From: Eubacterium sp.
GTDB taxonomy: Bacteria > Bacillota > Clostridia > Acetivibrionales > DSM-1351
DNA length: 64,000 nucleotides
Assembly: GCA_029266335.1 (NCBI GenBank)
Contig: JAQSXC010000003.1
Coordinates: forward strand, 1-64,000
Direction of reading: 5' to 3'
Shown: positions 45,924 to 54,245 of the stretch, in pieces
Numbering within the stretch: position 1 is the first letter of the stretch
Layout: every line of letters begins with the position of its first letter
Notes under the pieces: model-generated
The model's input: only the letters and a program-made list of their open reading frames with translations
Database searches by the model: none
What the model was told of the DNA's origin: nothing
Position numbers and translations under genes: made by a program

Positions 45924-46604
45924 ATGAGAGGAATTTTGTATGGTGTAGGCGTGGGGCCGGGGGATCCGAAACTGTTGACCTTACAGGCGGTTGAGATACT
46001 TCAGCTGGCTGATGTAATTGCTGTACCGGACACCAGTGGTGAGAAGACAGCCATGAAAATAGTAAAGGATTATATTGAAGGCAAAGAGCTGTTATACTGT
46101 CCCATGCCCATGAGCAGAGATCTGGAGGTGGTTGAAAAGAGCCATCGGATAAGCTGTGAGCTGTTGGAAAAGGAGTTGGACAAAGGGAAAAATATTGCAT
46201 TTATAACCTTGGGTGATCCGACGATTTATTCCACCTATATGTATGTTCACAGACTTATTTTGCAGAAAGGCCATACTGCCAGAATTGTTTCTGGAATAAC
46301 CTCTTTCTGCGCATCGGCAGGCGCACTTAATATTTCCTTATGTGACAGGGATGAAGCTTTACATATAATACCTGCAGCATATGAGGATACCGAAGAGCTA
46401 TTGGCACTTAAGGGAACAAAAATACTGATGAAGAGCGGAAAAAATCTCTCGGGAGTGATTGAAACGCTCAAAAGAATGAAGCTCTATGAGAAAGCTCAAA
46501 TGGTAGAATGCTGCAGTATGGAAAATGAAAGAATATATGAAAGCCTTGACCAGGTATCCGGTGAGTCAAGTTACTTTTCAATTATTATAGTAAAGGATAA
46601 ATGA
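45924..46604 (+). CDS. cbiL: Cobalt-precorrin-2 C20-methyltransferase CbiL
   Basis: SAM-dependent tetrapyrrole methylase, 226 residues, adding the C20 methyl group of the corrin precursor. It has GVGVGPGDPKLLTLQAVEIL at the N-terminus and FITLGDPTIYSTYMY in the active-site region. The track starts on a TTG at 45921, but the adjacent ATG at 45924 has GGGGTG 7 bases upstream. Its stop overlaps the cbiF start (ATGA). Confidence 0.94.
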   Translation: MRGILYGVGVGPGDPKLLTLQAVEILQLADVIAVPDTSGEKTAMKIVKDYIEGKELLYCPMPMSRDLEVVEKSHRISCELLEKELDKGKNIAFITLGDPTIYSTYMYVHRLILQKGHTARIVSGITSFCASAGALNISLCDRDEALHIIPAAYEDTEELLALKGTKILMKSGKNLSGVIETLKRMKLYEKAQMVECCSMENERIYESLDQVSGESSYFSIIIVKDK

Positions 46605-47362
46605 TTATGGTCACATTTGTTGGTGCAGGACCCGGTGCTGTTGATCTCATCACTGTAAGAGGAAAGGCATTACTTGAGGAAGCAGATATTGTTATTTATG
46701 CAGGATCACTTGTAAACCCGGAACTGCTTTTATATACAAAGCAGTCCTGCCAGGTCTACAATAGTGCCGAAATGACGCTGGAACAGGTTATATCGGTTAT
46801 GGAAACCGGAGATATAACAGGCAAAAAAATAGTAAGGCTGCATACAGGGGATCCCAGTATTTACGGTGCCATACGTGAACAAATGGATATGCTTTTGCAG
46901 AGAGGGATTGAATACTCTGTGATTCCCGGGGTGAGCTCCTTTTGTGGGGCAGCCGCAGCTTTGAAAGCAGAATATACACTGCCCGAGGTCAGTCAGACAG
47001 TTATTCTCACCAGAATGGAAGGGCGTACACCGGTGCCTGAAAGGGAAAGAATATCGCAGCTGGCTGCTATTCAGGCTTCTATGGCGATTTTTCTCAGTTC
47101 CTCAAGGCTTGAGCATCTGAGCAGGGAGCTCACAGCCGGCGGATACCGGCCTGATACGCCTGCAGCCATAGTTTATAAGGCAACCTGGCCTGATGAGAAA
47201 ATTGTCAGAACCAATATAGAAAAGCTGGCTGCAGCAGCAAAAGAAAATAATATAAGCAAGACGGCATTAATATTGGTGGGAGATTTTCTTGGAAAGGAAT
47301 ATGCACGTTCCAAATTATATGACCCCGCTTTTACGCATATGTTCAGAGAGGCATCGGAGTAA
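46601..47362 (+). CDS. cbiF: Cobalt-precorrin-4 C11-methyltransferase CbiF
   Basis: SAM-dependent methylase, 253 residues. The motifs FVGAGPGAVDLITVRGKALL, YAGSLVNPELL and RLHTGDPSIYGAIREQMD are diagnostic of CbiF/CobM. The ATG at 46601 overlaps the cbiL stop by 4 bases; a second ATG at 46607 is also possible. cbiG starts 2 bases after its stop, so translation is coupled through cbiL-cbiF-cbiG. Confidence 0.95.
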   Translation: MIMVTFVGAGPGAVDLITVRGKALLEEADIVIYAGSLVNPELLLYTKQSCQVYNSAEMTLEQVISVMETGDITGKKIVRLHTGDPSIYGAIREQMDMLLQRGIEYSVIPGVSSFCGAAAALKAEYTLPEVSQTVILTRMEGRTPVPERERISQLAAIQASMAIFLSSSRLEHLSRELTAGGYRPDTPAAIVYKATWPDEKIVRTNIEKLAAAAKENNISKTALILVGDFLGKEYARSKLYDPAFTHMFREASE

Positions 47363-47364
47363 GT

Positions 47365-48387
47365 ATGAAAATACATTTGGCTGCATTTACAAAACAAGGC
47401 GGATTACTATGCTTGAGACTTCAGCAGGAGCTATTGGGATTGGGATGTTATACTAAAGGTTATTGCACATATGAAACAGATGGTTTAAAGCCTTTACCAC
47501 ATGATCTGAAAACTTTTACAGGAGCTGCTTTTGATACCTGTGATGCAGTTGTTTTCATTGGTGCAGCAGGCATAGCAGTCAGGGCCATAGCTCCGTTTAT
47601 CACTTCAAAAGACCGGGATCCTGCTGTTTTGGTTATAGATGAGACCGGCAGGTATATTATCCCTGTTTTATCCGGGCACATAGGGGGAGCAAACAGCCTT
47701 GCGGGGATTATCGCCGACATTTTATCAGGACAGGCTGTTATTACTACGGCAACAGATATACGCCGGAAGTTTGCAGTGGATTCCTGGGCTGTTGCCAATG
47801 GCTGCCATATTTCAAATGTTGGGCAGATAAAATACATATCGGCAGCTTTGTTAAATGGTGAACAGGTGGGTTTGGTTTCAGATTTTCCGGTTGATGGCAG
47901 TCTGCCGGAGGGGTTGAATTATTCCACCGGTTATAGAGCAGGTATTTGTATATCCTCCGGGTATAAGCAGCTTTTTGAACATACCCTGCACCTTGTTCCC
48001 AAACAGTATGTACTGGGAGTTGGATGCAGGAAGAATATACAGTATGAGGTTTTATTGAATTTTGTTAATACAATTTTGGCAGGGAATGGGATACAGGCAT
48101 GTGAAATTGGAGCCATTGCATCCATAGATTTAAAGTGTGAAGAAGAAGCTCTGCTGATGCTGAGCAGACTGTGGAGAATTCCTTTTTATACATATACTGC
48201 ACAGGAACTTTTACAGGTTTCGGGTGATTTTACTCAGTCAGCTTTTGTTAAAGAGGTAACCGGAGTTGACAATGTTTGCGAAAGGGCTGCCGTTAAAGCA
48301 AGCAAAGGGAAACTTACTGTAAATAAGATCAGCGGGAATGGAATAACGGCTGCTATAGCTAAAAGAGAATGGAGATGCAAGTTTTGA
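47365..48387 (+). CDS. cbiG: Cobalt-precorrin-5A hydrolase CbiG
   Basis: Opens the delta-lactone ring of cobalt-precorrin-5A and releases acetaldehyde, 340 residues. N-terminal domain has VVFIGAAGIAVRAIAPFI and VIDETGRYIIPVLSGHIGGAN, the middle part follows, and the C-terminal CbiG_C domain begins at LGVGCRKNIQYEVL. It ends in a TTGA overlap with hemA. Confidence 0.95.
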   Translation: MKIHLAAFTKQGGLLCLRLQQELLGLGCYTKGYCTYETDGLKPLPHDLKTFTGAAFDTCDAVVFIGAAGIAVRAIAPFITSKDRDPAVLVIDETGRYIIPVLSGHIGGANSLAGIIADILSGQAVITTATDIRRKFAVDSWAVANGCHISNVGQIKYISAALLNGEQVGLVSDFPVDGSLPEGLNYSTGYRAGICISSGYKQLFEHTLHLVPKQYVLGVGCRKNIQYEVLLNFVNTILAGNGIQACEIGAIASIDLKCEEEALLMLSRLWRIPFYTYTAQELLQVSGDFTQSAFVKEVTGVDNVCERAAVKASKGKLTVNKISGNGITAAIAKREWRCKF

Positions 48388-49415
48388 GTATTTCACTGGT
48401 ATATTTGGATTATAAATCAGCAGACATAGCCGTTCGAGAAAAATTTAGTTTCACATCATCAAGAATAAGAGAAATACTGTGGAATATTAGAAGGAATGAA
48501 GAGATTTCCGGTTGTGTACTTTTATCTACCTGCAACAGGACGGAGCTTTATATATCAGGTCCTGAAATCATCGATGAAAAGCTTTGTGAATTGCTGTGCC
48601 GGCAAGCAGGGGTAAATGATGAAAAAATATCCGGGTTACTTAATATTAAAAGGGATAAGGAAGCAATGCTTCACCTTATGGAAGTAGCCTGCGGATTGCA
48701 GTCCATGGTGCTTTATGAGGACCAGATACTTGCCCAGGTCAAAAATGCCGCTGAGACAGCAAGGGAGGAAGGAGCAGCCGATTCAATGCTTGAAACACTT
48801 TTCCGGCTTGGAATTACAGCTGCAAAAAAAGCAAAAACACAGGTGAAGATCAGGGCTGTTCCCAACTCGGCAGCAGATAAGGCAATAACCGTCCTGTCCG
48901 AAAGGTATCGCTTTGCAGGAAGAAAAGCACTGGTTATAGGAAATGGCGAGATAGGCAGGGCGTGCTGCAAAAGACTTATGGAACTGGGAGTGCAGGTAAC
49001 TGTAACGCTCAGAAGCTATAGACATGGGGAGGTCGTCGTTCCAGAAGGCTGTAATACAATTCAATATGCTGAGAGAGAGCAGTTTCTTGAAAAAGCGGAT
49101 GTTGTAATAAGTGCCACTGCAAGTCCTCACTTTACCATCACCTGTGATATGGTAAAAAAACTTGAAAAACAACCCGGGCTTTTTGTGGATCTGGCGCTGC
49201 CAAGGGATATTGAACCTGGAGTAGGCGATTTGCCAGGAATCTCCTGCTATAATCTGGATATGTTTTACACCGACTATTCCGGAATAAACCGGAACGAAAT
49301 TAATGAAATCAAAGAAATAATAGACCATTATATGCTTCAGTATGAAAAATGGAGCAGCTTCCATAAAATAAACTCATTTACCGAAAAGGTAAGCAGCATC
49401 AAGATAAATTGTTGA
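48384..49415 (+). CDS. hemA: Glutamyl-tRNA reductase HemA, in the cobalamin cluster
   Basis: Reduces glutamyl-tRNA to glutamate semialdehyde, the first step to 5-aminolevulinate and all tetrapyrroles. About 343 residues. The catalytic cysteine lies in LLSTCNRTELYI, the linker is LYEDQILAQVKNA, and the NADPH domain has ALVIGNGEIGRACC. It is shorter than the usual 400 or more residues because the C-terminal dimerisation helices are reduced. The track starts at ATG 48369, but GGAG at 48371-48374 is 9 bases before a TTG at 48384, which overlaps the cbiG stop (TTGA) and matches the family N-terminus. Placement here suggests precursor supply dedicated to B12. Confidence 0.9.
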   Translation: MSISLVYLDYKSADIAVREKFSFTSSRIREILWNIRRNEEISGCVLLSTCNRTELYISGPEIIDEKLCELLCRQAGVNDEKISGLLNIKRDKEAMLHLMEVACGLQSMVLYEDQILAQVKNAAETAREEGAADSMLETLFRLGITAAKKAKTQVKIRAVPNSAADKAITVLSERYRFAGRKALVIGNGEIGRACCKRLMELGVQVTVTLRSYRHGEVVVPEGCNTIQYAEREQFLEKADVVISATASPHFTITCDMVKKLEKQPGLFVDLALPRDIEPGVGDLPGISCYNLDMFYTDYSGINRNEINEIKEIIDHYMLQYEKWSSFHKINSFTEKVSSIKINC

Positions 49416-49431
49416 TAAACGGGGTGATTGT

Positions 49432-50166
49432 ATAAAACTATATGTCGTGGGAATAGGGCCTGGAGATGAATGCAATATTACAGAAAAGGCAATAAGAGCA
49501 CTTGAAGAAAGCCAGCTGATAGTAGGCTATGGAGTATACATAGATCTTATCAGACATTTGATACCTGACAAGGAAACAGCCTCCACACCCATGAAGAAGG
49601 AAGTGGAGCGCTGCAGATTAGCTGTAGAAGAAGCTATTGCAGGGAAGAAGGTTGCAGTTGTGTCCAGTGGGGATGCCGGGATCTATGGGATGGCCGGACT
49701 CATATACGAGGTGCTTGCAGAATACAATACCACCGAAGTACAGGTAGAGGTAATACCCGGGATTACTGCAGCCACATCTGCGGCAGCTGTTCTGGGGGCA
49801 CCGCTGACTCAGGATTTTGCGGTTATTTCACTCAGTGATTTGCTCACGCCCTGGGAGGATATAGAGAAACGTTTACAGTTGGCAGCTCAAGCCGGTTTTG
49901 TAATATGTATATATAATCCGTCCAGTAAAAAACGCGGAGACTATCTGAAGAAAGCCTGTGAAATAGTTATGAAGACTGTTGATAAGACAACTCCCTGCGG
50001 TTATGTAAAAAATATCGGACGGGCAGGGCAGCAGCATAAGATATTGACGCTTGAAGAGCTTGCAGAGGAGCAGGTGGATATGTTTACTACGGTTATAATT
50101 GGAAACAAAAATACCAGTGTAATAAACGGCAGGCTGGTTACATCACGTGGCTACAGAGGGGTGTAG
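49432..50166 (+). CDS. cbiH: Cobalt-precorrin-3 C17-methyltransferase CbiH, probable AUA start
   Basis: SAM-dependent ring-contracting methylase, about 244 residues. Motifs are YVVGIGPGDECNITEKA, VVSSGDAGIYGMAGLIYE and the C-terminal TTVIIGNKNT. The track opens at GTG 49447, which cuts off the first beta strand (KLYVV) of the fold. Going upstream in frame there is no ATG, GTG or TTG before the stop at 49405. The codon ATA at 49432 lies just after GGGGTGA and would give (M)KLYVVGIGPG, the family N-terminus. A rare AUA start is therefore preferred; a sequencing error or use of the GTG cannot be excluded. Confidence 0.88.
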   Translation: MKLYVVGIGPGDECNITEKAIRALEESQLIVGYGVYIDLIRHLIPDKETASTPMKKEVERCRLAVEEAIAGKKVAVVSSGDAGIYGMAGLIYEVLAEYNTTEVQVEVIPGITAATSAAAVLGAPLTQDFAVISLSDLLTPWEDIEKRLQLAAQAGFVICIYNPSSKKRGDYLKKACEIVMKTVDKTTPCGYVKNIGRAGQQHKILTLEELAEEQVDMFTTVIIGNKNTSVINGRLVTSRGYRGV

Positions 50167-50194
50167 CAATTAAGGCAGATTCGGAGTATTGACT

Positions 50195-50980
50195 ATGAGG
50201 GCACTTGTTTTTGCGGGAACAACCGAGGGCAGAGAAATCTCTGAATTTCTGGCACTGAATGGAGTACAGGTTACTGCCTGTGTTGCAACTGAATACGGCA
50301 GTATGGTAATGCCCTGTAATGGCAGCATAGAGGTAAGGGCAGGCAGGCTGAAGGCAAAAGAAATAGCTGATATGCTTGAGGAGTACTCGTTAATTATTGA
50401 TGCAACGCATCCATATGCTGAGATTGTTTCAAGAAATATAAAAGCAGTTTGCGAAGAAGCAGGCAGAGAATACATACGCGTATTCAGACCATCAATAAAA
50501 ACAGACCATGCAGTTAATGCGGGAAATTTCCCTCAGGTAGTTACTGTAGGGAATTCCGCAGATGCGGCAGGATTTTTGAACACCGTTGAAGGGAAGGTAC
50601 TTGTAACTACCGGCAGTAAGGAGTTGGAGATCTATACTACTGTCTCTGATTATGAAAACAGACTTTTTGTCAGAGTACTGCCTACACTGGAGGTAATGGA
50701 GAAATGTATGGAACTGGGCTTCAAAGGAAAAAACCTCATTTGCATGCAGGGGCCGTTTTCTTATGAAATGAATGTTGCAATGCTTAAGCAGACAGGTGCC
50801 AGATATATTGTAACAAAAGATACAGGTGCAGCCGGGGGCTTTGAAGAAAAGATTTCAGCGGCCGGAGACCTTGGGGTGACAATAGTGCTGATCTCTCGTC
50901 CTCCTGAAAAGGCCGGACTTCCAATAAAGGAATTAAAAGAAGAACTTTCAATAAGGTTTAATTTTACAAAAAATGAATGA
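50195..50980 (+). CDS. cbiJ: Cobalt-precorrin-6A reductase CbiJ/CobK
   Basis: NADPH-dependent reductase of the corrin ring, 261 residues. Family motifs are VFAGTTEGREISEFL at the N-terminus, LIIDATHPYAEIVSRNI, VLVTTGSKELEIY and IVTKDTGAAGGFEEKISAA. The track uses a TTG at 50189; the ATG at 50195 has GGAG 8 bases upstream and is preferred. It is followed by a short gap with the leader element before cbiX. Confidence 0.93.
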   Translation: MRALVFAGTTEGREISEFLALNGVQVTACVATEYGSMVMPCNGSIEVRAGRLKAKEIADMLEEYSLIIDATHPYAEIVSRNIKAVCEEAGREYIRVFRPSIKTDHAVNAGNFPQVVTVGNSADAAGFLNTVEGKVLVTTGSKELEIYTTVSDYENRLFVRVLPTLEVMEKCMELGFKGKNLICMQGPFSYEMNVAMLKQTGARYIVTKDTGAAGGFEEKISAAGDLGVTIVLISRPPEKAGLPIKELKEELSIRFNFTKNE

Positions 50981-51005
50981 ATTTTAATATTGGATTTAAA
51001 AAATA

Positions 51006-51024
51006 TTTGTGGCTGCTATGCGGC
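51006..51024 (+). repeat. 19-nt leader element shared with the CGGC-domain gene
   Basis: TTTGTGGCTGCTATGCGGC is identical to 24425-24443. Here it is followed by an extra hairpin AAGCCAT-AAC-ATGGCTT and then GGAGGTTAAT before the cbiX ATG. The hairpin could hide or expose the ribosome site. Confidence 0.7.
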
Positions 51025-51056
51025 CCAAAGCCATAACATGGCTTAGGAGGTTAATT

Positions 51057-51419
51057 ATGAAAGCTATATTGATTCTGGCTCACGGAAGCCGTGAAAGAAA
51101 AACTCTTGAGACTCTGGAAAAAATAACTGAAATGACGAGGGCACAGCTTCCGGGAGTTATAATTGAAACTGCATATATGGAATTTTGCGACGTCAACCTG
51201 GAAAAAGGACTGGATATTTTAACTCAAAAAGGAGCAAGTGAAATAGTAGTGGTTCCATACTTCCTCTTTGAAGGTATTCATATAAATGAAGATGTTCCGG
51301 GTGAAATAAATAACTACCTGTCTGAACATCCGGATATAAAGGTCACCATGGGAAATACTCTCGGTTCAGATCCAAGGCTGGCAGATGTATTGGCAGACAG
51401 GATAAGGGAAGTTTTATGA
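51057..51419 (+). CDS. cbiX: Sirohydrochlorin cobaltochelatase, short form CbiX
   Basis: Inserts cobalt into sirohydrochlorin, the entry step of the anaerobic pathway. At 120 residues it is the half-size CbiX(S) type, which works as a homodimer. The metal-site histidine is in LILAHGSRERK and the second family block is VVPYFLFEGIHINEDVPGEI, with the conserved FEGxH-like motif. The start is the ATG at 51057 with AGGAGG at 51045-51050; the 16-residue N-terminal extension in the track comes from the leader element. It overlaps cbiET by 4 bases. Confidence 0.93.
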   Translation: MKAILILAHGSRERKTLETLEKITEMTRAQLPGVIIETAYMEFCDVNLEKGLDILTQKGASEIVVVPYFLFEGIHINEDVPGEINNYLSEHPDIKVTMGNTLGSDPRLADVLADRIREVL

Positions 51420-52612
51420 ATAAAAACCTCTACATAATCGGGGCAGGAACAGGTTCTGAAGATTATCTTACACAAAAGGCTATTAAGCTGATTAAAGTCT
51501 GTGATACGGTTTTCAGTACAACAAAAAGGCTGTCGGCGCTGTTTGCACCTTTGAGAGGAGACATATCGGAATATCCTGTTGATAAAATTTCTGAAATAAT
51601 AGAAATGTCTCAAGCTAAAAATATTGCTTTACTGGTATCGGGGGATACGGGTTTTTTCAGTATTACGGGTACAGTTATTCAAAGACTTCCTGTGGGGATA
51701 AATGTTGAAATTGTCAGTGGCATCAGCTGTCTGACGTACTTTTGTTCAAAAATCGGCTGCAGCTATGAAAACATAAAGGTTATAAGTCTTCATGGCAGGG
51801 AAAACAGCCTGCTGGGGGCAATATCCTATAATCCTGCGGTCTTTGTCCTTACCGGAGGAAGCAATAAAGCTCACATAGTGTGCAAAAACCTTATGGATAA
51901 TGATATGGGAGAAATCAAGGCCATAGCGGGAGAAAACCTGTCCATGCCACAGGAACGTATTGTAGAGGGTACTGTTAAAGAACTGTCGCAAAATATTTTT
52001 GAAGATCTTACGGTTTTGTTCTTTAAAAACCCAGATTTTTTAAATTATTACCTGCCGCTGTGTGACAGTGATTTTGTACGTGGTAAGGTACCCATGACAA
52101 AGGAGGAAGTAAGAGCGGTAACACTTGCCAAGCTTGCTGTTGAACCGGAGGATATTGTATATGATATAGGTGCGGGAACGGGTTCTGTGGCTATAAGTAT
52201 GGCCAGAAGAGCCTTTGACGGCTGTGTTTACGCAGTGGAACAAAAAGGAGAGGCAGTAGAGCTGATCAAGGAAAACCGCAAAAGGCTGGGAGCAGGGAAT
52301 GTGGTTGCTGTTCATGGAAGTGCACCTCAGGTTCTTGCAGGGCTTCCCAGACCGGACAAAGCCTTTATAGGCGGAACAAGCGGAAATATGACAGAGATTG
52401 TGAGAGTGTTGCTGGAGAGAAATCCCCGGATAAGGCTTGCAGCAAATGCAGTTACTCTGGAAAGCCTGAGCGAAGCTGTAAATTCCTTTGAGAATCATGG
52501 ACTGGAAACAGAGGTCACGTGTATAAATGCCTCTTACTCCCGGAAGGTGGGAGGTTACCATATGATGACTGCAAATAATCCGGTATATATTATTTTAGGA
52601 ACAGTTAAATAA
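51416..52612 (+). CDS. cbiET: Fused cobalt-precorrin-7 C5-methyltransferase and C15-methyltransferase/decarboxylase CbiET
   Basis: 398-residue fusion equivalent to CobL. Residues 1-205 are CbiE, a tetrapyrrole methylase (LYIIGAGTGSEDYLTQKA, LLVSGDTGFFSITG, VSGISCLTYFCSKIG). Residues 208-398 are CbiT, a Rossmann methyltransferase that also decarboxylates (EDIVYDIGAGTGSVAISMA, IGGTSGNMTEIV). It starts within the cbiX stop (ATGA). The last codons and the stop TAA fall inside the left end of a family 2 element, so the present C-terminus (GTVK) may have been set by that insertion. Confidence 0.94.
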   Translation: MNKNLYIIGAGTGSEDYLTQKAIKLIKVCDTVFSTTKRLSALFAPLRGDISEYPVDKISEIIEMSQAKNIALLVSGDTGFFSITGTVIQRLPVGINVEIVSGISCLTYFCSKIGCSYENIKVISLHGRENSLLGAISYNPAVFVLTGGSNKAHIVCKNLMDNDMGEIKAIAGENLSMPQERIVEGTVKELSQNIFEDLTVLFFKNPDFLNYYLPLCDSDFVRGKVPMTKEEVRAVTLAKLAVEPEDIVYDIGAGTGSVAISMARRAFDGCVYAVEQKGEAVELIKENRKRLGAGNVVAVHGSAPQVLAGLPRPDKAFIGGTSGNMTEIVRVLLERNPRIRLAANAVTLESLSEAVNSFENHGLETEVTCINASYSRKVGGYHMMTANNPVYIILGTVK

Positions 52613-52748
52613 TAAAACCCGATTTTCAAGGGAGATAGTTTTCGAAAAGACAAAGCGGAGGAGGGCGCAATAATTGCTTTATTGCAACTTACGATAACGC
52701 AGTATTTTCGGGAAATAGCGCCTTGAAAAATGGGAAGTTATAATTTAG
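52605..52748 (+). repeat. Family 2 intergenic element (copy 3), overlapping the cbiET stop
   Basis: The 144-bp copy begins TTAAATAATAAAACCCG and ends CTTGAAAAATGGG followed by AAGTTATAATTTA. It is nearly identical to the element at 41255 at the left end but lacks the inner AGTACTGC hairpin. Its first bases are the last codon and stop of cbiET. Confidence 0.85.
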
Positions 52749-52789
52749 CTGCTCCTTAGAAAAAGTGTACGTTAGAATACGGGGGATAT

Positions 52790-54166
52790 ATGAAAACAAG
52801 CAGCATTGCCAGGATTATGATAGCAGGAACAGGAAGCGGCTGCGGTAAAACTACAGTTACCTGTGCAATACTAAGGGCCCTTGTCAATAGACGGGCTAGT
52901 GTTGCAGCCTTCAAGTGCGGACCGGATTATATTGATCCAATGTTTCATACTGAAATAGTCGGCACCGGCTCACGTAATCTCGATACTTTTCTCTGTGGAG
53001 AAAACAATGTAAAGTATCTTATGGCGAAAAATTCCGAAGGAGCGGAGATATCTGTAATTGAGGGTGTCATGGGATATTATGACGGTCTTGGGAGTGATGG
53101 AAGCCATTCATCATATTCCATAAGCCACCTTACAGATACTCCGGCAATACTTGTGGTCAGGCCGGGAGGTATGGCACTGTCGGCAGCAGCTGTAATAAAA
53201 GGCTTTAAAGATTTCAAGCCCGAGAGTAATATAAAAGGTATTATCTTAAATTCAGTATCTCCGGCGCTTTATGAAATGTACAAATCTATGATTGAAGATA
53301 ATACCGGGCTTAAACTATTTGGTTTCCTGCCTGATATTCCCGGTGCTGCTATTGAAAGCAGACATCTTGGACTGGTTACTTCCAAAGAAATCGAGGATAT
53401 TCAGAGGAAGCTGGATGTACTGGCTGAAAACGCGGAGCGGTATATTGATATAGCTGGCTTGCTTCGGCTTTCGCAAGCAGCGCCGTCAATTGAATATGAA
53501 TCTTTCACTGTAAAAGAAAGCTGTCAGTGCAAAATTGCGGTGGCCAGAGACAGAGCCTTTTGTTTTTATTATGCAGACAGCCTCGGGCTCCTGGAGCAGA
53601 TGGGAGCAGAGCTTATATATTTCTCACCTTTAAGTGATAAAAAACTTCCGGATGGGATTAGTGGTCTTATACTTGGAGGGGGCTATCCGGAATTATACGC
53701 AAAGGGATTGAGTGAAAACAAAAGTATGCTGGACAGTATAAAGAAGGCTATAGAAAAGGGTTTGCCCACATATGCAGAATGTGGAGGCTTTATGTATTTG
53801 CAGCAGTCGCTTTCAGATGCTGAAGGCAACAAATATGCCATGGTGGGAGCCCTAAGAGGAAATAGTTTCATGCAGAGCAGGCTGTCCAGGTTCGGGTATA
53901 CAACACTGACAGCAAGAGAGGATAATCTGTTCTGCGAAAAAGGCGAAAGCATCAATGCCCATGAATTCCACTACAGCGACAGTGATAATAACGGCTGCAG
54001 TTTTGAGGCGCTCAAGCCCAACAGGCGAAGAAGTTGGGAGTGCATTTTTGCAAATAAGACTCTGGTGGCGGGATATCCCCACATGCATTTTTATGGGAAT
54101 CCAAGCTTTGCTGAGAAATTTGTGCAAAAATGCGGTAAATTTGCCAGTCAAGCCAGTAGTTTTTAG
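52790..54166 (+). CDS. cbiA: Cobyrinic acid a,c-diamide synthase CbiA
   Basis: Glutamine- and ATP-dependent amidation of cobyrinate carboxylates a and c, 458 residues. The N-terminal P-loop domain has GTGSGCGKTTVTCAIL and FKCGPDYIDPMFH. The C-terminal class I glutaminase-like domain has LILGGGYPELYAKGL, the nucleophile cysteine in YAECGGFMYL and a late histidine in GYPHMHFYGNP. The ATG follows a GGGGGATAT stretch. A family 2 remnant lies just after the stop. Confidence 0.95.
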   Translation: MKTSSIARIMIAGTGSGCGKTTVTCAILRALVNRRASVAAFKCGPDYIDPMFHTEIVGTGSRNLDTFLCGENNVKYLMAKNSEGAEISVIEGVMGYYDGLGSDGSHSSYSISHLTDTPAILVVRPGGMALSAAAVIKGFKDFKPESNIKGIILNSVSPALYEMYKSMIEDNTGLKLFGFLPDIPGAAIESRHLGLVTSKEIEDIQRKLDVLAENAERYIDIAGLLRLSQAAPSIEYESFTVKESCQCKIAVARDRAFCFYYADSLGLLEQMGAELIYFSPLSDKKLPDGISGLILGGGYPELYAKGLSENKSMLDSIKKAIEKGLPTYAECGGFMYLQQSLSDAEGNKYAMVGALRGNSFMQSRLSRFGYTTLTAREDNLFCEKGESINAHEFHYSDSDNNGCSFEALKPNRRRSWECIFANKTLVAGYPHMHFYGNPSFAEKFVQKCGKFASQASSF

Positions 54167-54168
54167 TA

Positions 54169-54222
54169 TTAAATGGAAAATGGCCGGCTTAAAATGGGGA
54201 AGTTATTATTTAATCATGACTA
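54169..54222 (+). repeat. Right-end remnant of a family 2 element between cbiA and cbiP
   Basis: The stretch ending AAAATGGGGAAGTTATTATT then TAATCATG matches the right end of the full elements. No left end is present. Confidence 0.55.
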
Positions 54223-54245
54223 AATAAAGAAGCAGGTGTATATTG

